This document shows, one piece after another, positions 17,111 through 25,319 of a stretch of 25,319 bases of DNA. The stretch comes from Stagonosporopsis chrysanthemi (Eukaryota; Ascomycota; Dothideomycetes; Pleosporales; Didymellaceae). The notes beneath the pieces were generated by a model. That model saw only the letters and a list, made by a program, of their open reading frames with translations, searched no databases and was not told the origin of the DNA. The stretch covers positions 1 through 25,319 of the forward strand of contig JAFISE010000306.1 of the NCBI GenBank assembly GCA_022560025.1, given 5' to 3'. Position numbers and translations under genes: made by a program. Position 1 is the stretch's first letter; every line of letters begins with the position of its first letter.

Positions 17111-20100
17111 ATGGATATCGCCAGAAGAAAGCAACAATCGCAACAGCCGCGCCAACTTCTATCTTGCACCAAGTGTCGCGAACGAAAGGTCAAGTGTGAT
17201 CGCACCAAGCCCTGTTCGGCCTGTTGCGCACGAGGAGCGCCGAAAGAATGTCACTTTGTAGCAGAAGGGGGTGACTACGCGCCTATTCAGCAGTCCTATG
17301 AGTTGCGCAAGCTTCGTGCGGAGAATCTGCGGTTGAAGGAAAGACTACGAGCCAGCAGGATCTCGATGGAAGATGAAGACTCTGATCAGTCTTCAGGATC
17401 CCAGCTGGGTGAGAGGTCTCGAGCGTCTTCAGCCAAGAGACGTACAGCGCGGCAGAAGCGGTTCCAAGGCTCTGAATGGTCTGATTCTATTTACTTTGGT
17501 TCCCCTGGTCTCGTGAACATCATTACAGACGTGAGTGGTGCCATCATCTGATCGCAATCGAGCTGACCGCGGGGAAGTTTGCATCTGTGAACTTGGAATC
17601 CGACAAAACAAGATCCCTGACACACCACATGCCTCGAGGTCCGGATATCTTTGCACCCAAGTCACCTTCTTCTTATCCGTTTGCCACGTTATTTCCAGCT
17701 ACACCAGAGGAATGCATACCACAGCTTCTCGACATTCTGCCTTGCCGAAAGGAGCTTTTGGACTATCTGGCAGCCTTTGAAAAGCGAGTCTACGTCTGCG
17801 ATTTTCCTCATCTCCCCGTTGAATTGACAAAAGGCGAGATTGAGCGTTTTCTCTCCGACGCAGAAAGAAACGCTCGAATGTGCCCGGACATGCTAGCTCT
17901 GATCTTCGCTGCCATAGCGCTGGGCGCACAGCATTCTGTATGGGATAGAGCTGGTGAGCAATGGAAGGCTGAAGCGGTCGATGCGGAAGCACAACGAGGC
18001 AACGTTTACGGTCAGTACGCTGATCCGCGCATTCAACAATCGCTCACCAGAACTTCAGTCGCAGCTGCAATGCAAGCCCTCCGTATCTCATCGTTCATGC
18101 ACAAACCTTCGCTTTTAGCTATCGAAGCTCTCATCATGATTGGTCCATTCCTGTCCAACTCAGGCCGTTTTCTAGATGCATGGACGCTCTTCGGTACTAC
18201 CATTCGATTGGCTCAAGCGATAGGTCTTCATCGCCATCCAAAGTATCTGGACCCAGCCCCACCCACTCAAAGCGAATGCTCCATTCGACAGACCCTCTGG
18301 TGGTGGATGCTCCACATGGATGAGCAATACTCCATGATCCTGGGCCGCCCGCTTGGAATAAGCGGCATTGGAGACTGCCCACCTCCGCACGAATTGACAA
18401 CAAATCCACAGATGCTGCGACTTGGCGAGTTCATCAATCATTTTACAATCCTCGCCAGACAGATATTGAGTAGCGATCGATTGAGCAATTCTAAGATTGA
18501 CGATTTCACCGACCTTCTGCTCGGTCTCCTGGACACCATGCCCGAGATGCTTCAGTTCGACGAATCGTGGCTGAATGGAACCAAGTCGCTTCCCGAATGG
18601 CCACTGGGTGCCCTGGCTGCTGGTATGTCCTTTATTACTAACACCAGCTTTTTGGTCAACGCTCACGTTTCGAAGTTTATCACTGCAAGACTCACACATA
18701 CCTCATGTTACTGAACCGCCAACGCACAGATAAATCAGACATCCACCCAGCAACGGTCACAAAGGTCTCCTCAACATTTCGGTCCGTTAACAAGATCATA
18801 CCTTCGTACCCATCACCCACTGCGTCCATGCCAAATCTACCACGCGGGCGGCCACTTGTACTAACTTCCTCTGCGGGGGTACTGACTGCGTTTTTGTTCT
18901 TTTATTCACGCGTTCCTTCGATTCTCGTCTCCTGGACCATCAGTCAACAGGCCTTCAACAGCTCTATGATACTCCTTTTGGATGCATTGGAGACTGGTAG
19001 CCTAACACACGTTAGGAGGATCGAACAAGCTTACGTCGTCTTTCGAGAGCTGCAAGACAATCGAATCCACAAACTCGCGGGTCTAGCCGTGGAGAAATTG
19101 AGCTGGGGCCTAGACAAGCTGCGCAAAGGCACGGAAGGACTTGACAATCACCAATCTTTGGACGGCAGAGAATCAGCAAGCCCGTTCCAAGATGAAACGA
19201 AGGGATTTACAAGCGTGTTCCCAGATACGATTATGGGAAACACAGGCATGTTACTACCTGAGGAGCCAGGACTGCAGTCGTACACTCGTGAACGCTTTGC
19301 GCCCTTCACATGGGCTCCAGAAAGGGCGGAGAATAAGGCGACGACCCCAAGCCAAATGAAGCAAGAGCGTGAGCTGCAAATCGGTGGCAAAGCCAAATCA
19401 CCAACTCACATGAGTTCGGAAAGTTCGTTGGAGGTTACGCCAGCACAAAGAGAATCGCGACGCAGCGCAAACTCATCCCAAAGATCGACATCGGAACGAT
19501 ATTGTCCACCCCCACCACGGGAACCACCCCAGTCACAACGTCGTGTAACAGACCCAGCCTCACCTATGAGCCCTGAAGAGTCGATGCTACAACAGATTAC
19601 AACTGACGGTATGACCGATGGATATCCTCGCTTACGTCAGAAGCAACCGCCTCACTTGAGACATGGAGCCTCACGACACATCACGCCAAAACCGACCGTA
19701 GCGGGCCATCGGAGTCTGGAACCGATCAGAGACGGTAGTATTGGTATTCCGCGGCCCGGGCCTGAAAGATGGACGCAGCCTACCTCAACAGCCAAGGAGC
19801 CTCCAATGTCAGCAGAACAACTCAGACACAACTCGTGTCCCTCACTGCAGCACATGGCGACAACCCCACCTCTTCTACGAACCACCTACTCGTCACCTCT
19901 TTCCAATCAAGCGCAGAGTCCTGTAGGTATAGAGAATTATGGAATGTTTACGCAGTGGTCAGCGAGCCATGCAGCCGTGGTATTGGGTAATCCTGGACCA
20001 GGGATGCTCCTGTCGCCTTTCTCCGATCAGGGGCGCACCATTTCGGTCCACTGTAACGAGAGCTTTCGGCAACAGCGGATGGAGTACCCGCACTCACCAT

Positions 20101-20207
20101 TGGATCCCATGGCTCCTGTACGGGCTGATATCATGCCTGCGACAACTTTGGAGCAGTTCCCGGTCGATCAGTGGAAGCGATGGGCAGACAGCGGGGCGCC
20201 TGAATAG
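17111..20207 (+). CDS. Zn2Cys6 transcription factor with fungal-specific regulatory domain
   Basis: Three exons (17111-17530, 17578-18622, 18676-20207) give 998 residues. The introns are 47 nt (CTGAC branch) and 53 nt (GTATGT donor, TACTAAC branch, GAAG acceptor). The zinc cluster lies near the N-terminus: C19-X2-C22-X6-C29-X5-C35-X2-C38-X8-C47. A heptad-like helix (ELRKLRAENLRLKERLRAS) follows at about 64-82. The fungal-specific regulatory domain spans roughly 190-500 and includes the typical IRQTLWWWMLHMDEQYSMIL near 376 and, after intron 2, VYHCKTHTYLMLLNRQR. That last block needs the splice at 18675: the nearer CACCAG at 18647 gives the wrong phase. Residues 650-998 are Pro/Ser/Gln-rich, a likely disordered activation region. 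It should be a nuclear DNA-binding regulator; no target genes are evident, since the flanking genes are housekeeping. Confidence 0.9.
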
Positions 20208-23200
20208 CCCGAGGATTGACCGCACTTTGCGACATAGCGCTTTGGCGTAATTACCTTTGCAAATTCAATTGTATTAGCTGGTATCCTTCTTGATCCATTA
20301 CATTGTATCATTGGTCGTAGCCTAACGATGGTAAGTATACAGGAGAAACATAACGTCTTGCGGAAGGGTGTTCTTACCAATCGTTATTCGAAATCGCGTG
20401 CAGCAACACAATGGTGCTTACTCTTTCTGCCTGTTGTTGTTACCGTCCATGGAGATTTCGTGTGCAGGGCGCCTGTCCAATCCTTGAAGTTATCGTCACG
20501 ATTGGTCAGCCACCAGCCAACAAAAGCAACGACATCCCCGCTGCCTGACGTCTACCCTGACCCTCTTCGAACGCTACTGAAGACGTCACACAGCCGTATG
20601 TCTCCTGTCATCACATATCGAGCGTCCCAGTACGTAAGACAGCTTATCAGCGTTGGTCACATCAATCCCCTACTCACGGGGCCGTTGCACGCAGCCTCGC
20701 GGATGGATTCTTCGTGCATGCTTAGCTGGGTTCACGCCAGTCATGGGATGGCATTGTTCAGATACCAGATCAATAACAACTGAAGCGTCATGTGGGATCC
20801 TTGAAGCATCCATCCAAGAAAGATCTTCCGTTCTCTAATGGCCATCGCCGGATAGTGAGAGCAGCTCCCCCATGCAAGCGCGACATGTTCGCTCGCCCAT
20901 CCAACATCCCTGCTAGCAGGACGCACCCGCGCCAATCGACCCGGTTCGATGGCGTTCCTTGTCCTGGTCTTCGGGTACGGGGTGTCAAATCCACGAGTCA
21001 GGACACGATGCAGGAAGGATCTGATTTTCGATCGCGTTACACGACACCTCAGCGCGACGCCGGGTTTCCGCCCCCCTGTCACCTTGTCACCACACGAGCT
21101 GAGCCTGCCCACTTGGTATACAATGATGAAATGACGAGATCAACGTAACGTGGGAATGTCCGCTACAGCATCGAGGGAATGTCGGCAACATCCATGTCGA
21201 ATCGCGAATCTCCTACAAATCCATCACTGGCAGGTTCTCAGGATGTTCGTCCTACCAAGATTGAGCGTTCTACTTGGTACGGGATCAACCGTTCGTTCAG
21301 TGGTGCATGCGCACCCTGGGCAATGCACGTTTTGGATACACACTGTATCTCTCGCTATGAGAAGCAGTTTGAACACTCACTTCCTGGTCAGACAAGCTAA
21401 TTAGCAAAGCTCGGATATTGGGGCGGTACCGACAACTGCACAATATCACAATACTTCTAGTACTTCTTTTTGCGTTCTGGAGTCTATAACTGCGATTGTT
21501 CGACGTGGCAACGACCGTTTGAAAGGGCGTTGTCGGCGACCTCCAAGCGAGGAATATGAATAGGCGTCAAGATGGAGCAAAGACACATCGAGCAGCGGCT
21601 GACTGCAGGATCGAGTACCAGACTTCCAATCCTTGCGTAACAATCTGCAAGGTGTTTGCTTTTCTCGCACCTACCAGGAATGGCATTCGCTCCCGGCTGA
21701 CATTCGCGTAGCAAGCCACGAGCAGGAGCCACGTCGTGGCTGTTGTACCGAGATCTCATGTATTCTTCGGCGCTCCTACGGCGCAACTCAATCGATCCCC
21801 ATGATAGTGGCCGAGAAAGTCTCCCAGAGCCAGTGGACATCTGAGGTCGGGGAACTGAAGCCCCGCAGGGTCGGGCCGTCAGACCGCTGGAGATTTCAGA
21901 CATGTTTGGCGCGATCGCAGATGCAAACAACATACGATACTTGCGTCAGCCAGCAGCATCAGCGCCTCCAGCCGCTGCCGATTGGATCAGCGTGAGGACC
22001 GGTGGAGTGCGAAGATCTGTTAATGAAACGTTTTCATGGGCTATAGGGTTGTAATTGAGTGCTTGATCGTCGAGGATGATGCGGTCGCCAACTTTGAGGA
22101 GCGGCTCCAACCTTCCGCGATTAAAGCGTGGCTTTAGCAACGCGCAGATACGAGATTCAATAACTGCTGCTGGGCACTCAACAATTCTGAATCGTGGAGG
22201 ACGAGAACAAAGGTCGTGCTAATCAGTTTGTGCACTGCATATCGTGAGTGTAAGCAACACGGGGAAGCACTTGCTGCATTACTCAAGGCAAATCTGCCGT
22301 CTCGAACACGATCTGTCATTGCGGGACCGGTCCGCTTGCACCAGCATAGCCTCGTATTATCCCGCTGTTCCAGGACCCTTTGACGTCCCGCGGTCCCTCA
22401 TTGGGGGAGTGCATGCACCGCTCGGTTCGCCTACGGCTCTTTCTCCCACTGCTCAATGGGAACCGCACCGCGGAGTTCGCGACGGGACTCGGAAACACAA
22501 ACCTTGCAACCATAATGTTGGATGATGGTAACATGTGGCTGCTCGATCACCGTCAACGGGTCGCTCTGTGTCGGGGACGGGCCGGCTTGGAGTGCACACC
22601 TGTGGGGCCAGACAGGAAGCCGGACGGGTTTCGCTTAAGCACTGCTCCCGAGGCTGGAGGGATAGCGCGTGTCAGTCATTCCAAATACATATTGGTTGAG
22701 CCAAACGTCGGCAGGAAGCCTCGTCCTTGACACCTCAGTCAAGCGCGTTTACCTTTGGCCATTCGATCGACGTGAGATGAACACATTTGGAGGTACAGCG
22801 CACCTCAACGTCAACGTCCTTTGAATCTGCCAGTCATGTGCGCGAAAGCTTTCCCCTCTTCTCTTCTCTCCATGGGCTCAGCCGTACTCTCTCTCTCCAC
22901 CACAATCGTCGTCTGGGGCACATTCGAGGACAGACAGAGGTGGCCAAGGCCAGGGTGTTTGCTTCAAGTAGAGATTATTCCAATGCTACCACGCTACGCT
23001 ATGCAGTGCCAGAAAAAAGGATAGTTCCTTGCCCCCCCCCCCCCTTCCGGAAGCGCCCCTTGTTCGTAACTCCCGACTGCCGCTTACAGTCAGTCAGTGC
23101 CTAGGATGGTAAACGCTATTGAATGATTGAGCGCAGGAAGTACATGTTTGGGTATATCATAACGCCTGTTTTAATAAAAAAAAATGAAGTGCTGGGGAAA

Positions 23201-23698
23201 AATCCACGCGAACGACTGGGTAATGATATGGCATACCCTGCCATTATTTGGTGGGTGTACAAGATGCGAGGAACGGGGCTACAAACAAACAGTCATGGCG
23301 TGATGTCGGTATCGTTGTGGCCAAGGAAGTCTGCTCCTTCGTCCGTGAGATGAAAGAGTGTGCGATGCACAAGGCGAGCTTGCGGATCTACGTTCTGCTG
23401 GAGTCGATCGACCATGGCGGCTCGAAACATTCGAGAGACATCTCGAAGATGCTTGAAAGTGCTAGCTTTGGCCAGGCAAATGCCGAAGGCCGCACGTGGA
23501 TGTTGGGGATGAGCCACCTTTGAAGGGGGGGTGCTGCTGCTCAAAGATCGCCTTGGTAGCAGCGCCTCTGTTATTAGCGTCGTCAAAGGATTAACGCCCC
23601 TTCTACGATCGGTGCAGGCCATCTAGGTACTGTCCTTCGTGAGAGAGCTGTTGATCCACGGACATGCACCTGTTTGCCATGTCCTCGCATTCGAAGCA
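20208..23698. other. Long gene-poor interval between convergent genes
   Basis: About 3.5 kb of ordinary base composition lies between the stop of the Zn2Cys6 gene (+) and the stop of the FYVE/RING gene (-). The longest open frames (20328-20783 +, 21484-21933 -, 20792-21148 +, 20741-21112 -, 23293-23622 -) show no recognisable domain, signal peptide or consistent splice chain. I cannot support a tRNA or other RNA gene. It is not AT-shifted, so it is not an obvious RIP-degraded transposon. Confidence 0.5.
23032..23044 (+). repeat. Run of 13 C
   Basis: A homopolymer inside the gene-poor interval. Its length may be uncertain in sequencing. Confidence 0.9.
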
Positions 23699-25319
23699 CT
23701 ACTCCTCGTGCAGCTGATGGGTAGGGCAAGCACCTCGTCCCTTCATCTTCCACCAGTCCTTGATGCATTTCTACAGGCCGTTAGCTTCGGTTCAAAATAT
23801 ATTAAGCGAAGCTCGACTTGCTTCGCCGTGCGCAAGGGGACTAGGAAGGGCTGGAGACTAGGAAGGGCTGACATACCTCATGAAACTTGCACCAGCACAC
23901 AAGTCTGGCCATCTTGTCGCCCGGCTGAAACTCTTCAAAACAGATGACGCACTCGGCGTCATTCCCGTCCTCGTCTACGCAATCCTTCTCGGTGGCCACA
24001 TATGGAAACATGCCGCGGGCAGCATGACTGTGTCTGTGCGAGCTCGCGCCTTCACCGCTTCCGGCACTGCTCATACCACGAGTTCGGGTCACGGGGAGGC
24101 TGGCAGACGTTTGCGCCTGTGGACGAGTCGTTGAATTGGGAGCTGGTGAAGACGAGTGAAGGGCAATGCACTCTTCCACGTGTTGCGCACGGGCAGAATC
24201 GTCGCCATCTTGGCCCTTGGCCGGTAGCTCTCCTCCACAAATGGGGCATTCGTCCTCTTCTGCAATCTGGCGCCTGGGTCGGGGGTTCAGCTGCTGGATG
24301 GATGGAGGCTGGGCTGAAGGTATGAAGAATTGGTGTGGATGCATCTGCGCGCCCCTTGCCATGCCCGAGTCCGGCCCTGCACGTTGCTGATTTGATTGTG
24401 AAATGTACGAAGCACCAGCAGGGAGATGCGAAGAAGACGAACTCCTTTCATGCTGGCGATTGTGTGAAGGAAATACGTGGCCGGGGTTAGGCAGTGGTGA
24501 CGGCCAACGGTCCTCGGAGGGTGAAGTGTCATGCTGGCTGACACGTCGACTACGGAACGAATCGCGAGAAGATTCCGTTTGCCCATAATGGACAGGCTGG
24601 AGTTGAGGTTGCGCGGCGGAGGACGACCGGCTCGGGCGCTGATGGAGTGTTGCCCCGCCGGGGTGATGGTCGGGTCGGGCAGGCGGTGGTGGGAGTGGAG
24701 TTGGTCGCGCATAGGCATGGCTCGCCGAAGGCGGGTACTGCGGCGGAAGGCTGTAATTTGGATCTGGGACACAGGGGTTGCAGACGCGGACTTCCTCGCC
24801 GCCGCCTAGGGCTGGGTTGCGGAAGGGGCCGAAGTTGGACAGAGGGTTGCCGTCGTCGTCGCCAGTCAGGTCGATGATGTTGTTCACGACGTCGTTGGGC
24901 GGGTGGACGATGAACTGGCGTGGGATGGTGATGCGGTGCGGCGAGCACTGCGAGCACACGACGCGTCCACACTTCCTACAGTGGTGTTTGCGGAACAAGA
25001 AGGTGAAGTGGCGGTTGCACACCGGACATTGGGCGACATCGGCGTCGGGCTGCCACGGCGGCAGGACCAGATCGCTCTCACGCCGGGCGGAGCGGAGAGT
25101 GTGTGAGGGTGGTGGGTAGAAGGGCGGGGGCGGCAGCGGTCGCTCGCGGGGGGCTGAGGGCAAGTCGAGCACAATGGGATTCGCACTGGAGCCGGCGTGC
25201 GAGGGGCTGCGGACTCTCAGGCTCGAGGGGTGGCGCTTGGGCGAGTTGGCGGCTGTGAGGCGGCGCTTGCGCTCGGAGCTGCTGCCAGAGGACGCGGTGT
25301 CGGTGGGCGGGGGCGGGGG
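23699..25319 (-). CDS. pib1: FYVE and RING finger protein, Pib1-like E3 ubiquitin ligase (5' end outside window)
   Basis: The visible exons are 25319-23877 and 23770-23699, with a 106-nt intron (GTATGT donor, GCTAAC branch). Together they encode 504 residues. No in-frame ATG occurs before the right edge, so the start is missing. Numbering from the edge, the FYVE domain runs from W89 (WQPD) through C98, C101, RKHHCRKC at 110-117 and VRVC at 177-180. It has the RKHHCR PI3P-binding motif and a long Gly/Asp/Pro-rich insert. A C2HC knuckle follows (C358, C361, H380, C384), then a RING (C457, C460, C475, C477, H480, C483, C496, H499), completed only after the intron. Yeast Pib1 pairs FYVE with RING and acts as an E3 ligase on endosomal and vacuolar membranes. 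The same role is inferred here: PI3P recruits the protein and the RING binds an E2. The linker is Ser/Pro/His-rich. Confidence 0.88.
23839..23870 (+). repeat. 17-bp-period tandem duplication inside the FYVE/RING gene intron
   Basis: The 15-mer gactaggaagggctg occurs at 23839-23853 and 23856-23870. It sits next to the donor site and lengthens the intron, which at 106 nt is longer than the other coding introns here. Confidence 0.8.

Noticed and set aside
20328..20783. 151-codon open frame (+) with an internal hydrophobic stretch
   Set aside because: No recognisable domain. The hydrophobic stretch is internal and has no start codon placing it as a signal peptide, and no splice chain extends it. 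Likely chance.
21484..21933. 149-codon open frame (-)
   Set aside because: Composition and sequence look random, overlapping frames on the other strand are similar in length, and no domain or splice support is seen.

Overview
The window looks like nuclear DNA of a filamentous ascomycete (Pezizomycotina; Dothideomycetes is a guess). The reasons are short 47-106 nt introns with GTRNGY-like donors and CTRAY-type branch points, Zn2Cys6 regulators, and a mitochondrial RNase II-type enzyme. An AT-rich block also carries the C-to-T signature of repeat-induced point mutation (RIP). All exon models were spliced by eye; each joins in frame and ends at a stop codon, except the last gene, whose 5' end lies beyond the right edge.

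Layout. 1-1912: RIP-degraded repeat DNA with no usable ORF, containing a large inverted repeat (187-nt arms, 70-nt spacer) and a 112-nt direct repeat; its right end is a terminal-repeat-like sequence followed by TA. 2283-3434 (+): SET-domain methyltransferase-like protein. 3679-4833 (-): KDEL/HDEL receptor Erd2 homologue with a long acidic tail. 5474-6840 (-): protein with two Myb-like repeats. 8088-10900 (-): Zn2Cys6 transcription factor, four exons. 11482-11760 (-): molybdopterin synthase sulfur-carrier subunit (MOCS2A/CnxG), with a likely 5'-UTR intron. 12044-12664: a 621-bp terminal-inverted-repeat element flanked by TA. 12754-16021 (+): mitochondrial exoribonuclease of the Dss1/CYT-4 type. 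17111-20207 (+): second Zn2Cys6 factor with a fungal-specific regulatory domain. 20208-23698: about 3.5 kb with no convincing gene. 23699 to the right edge (-): FYVE plus RING protein of the Pib1 type.

The genes do not form one pathway. They are housekeeping functions (ER retrieval, molybdenum cofactor, mitochondrial RNA turnover, endosomal ubiquitination) interspersed with three DNA-binding regulators. The most informative feature is the pair of related repeats. The AT-rich block at the left edge and the compact element at 12044-12664 share internal sequence and a terminal repeat. The left copy differs from the right mostly by C-to-T and G-to-A changes, so the pair works as a before/after record of RIP. 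The right element lies inside the divergent promoter interval between the MOCS2A and Dss1-like genes. I found no CRISPR array, rRNA, convincing tRNA or clear novel multi-gene system.
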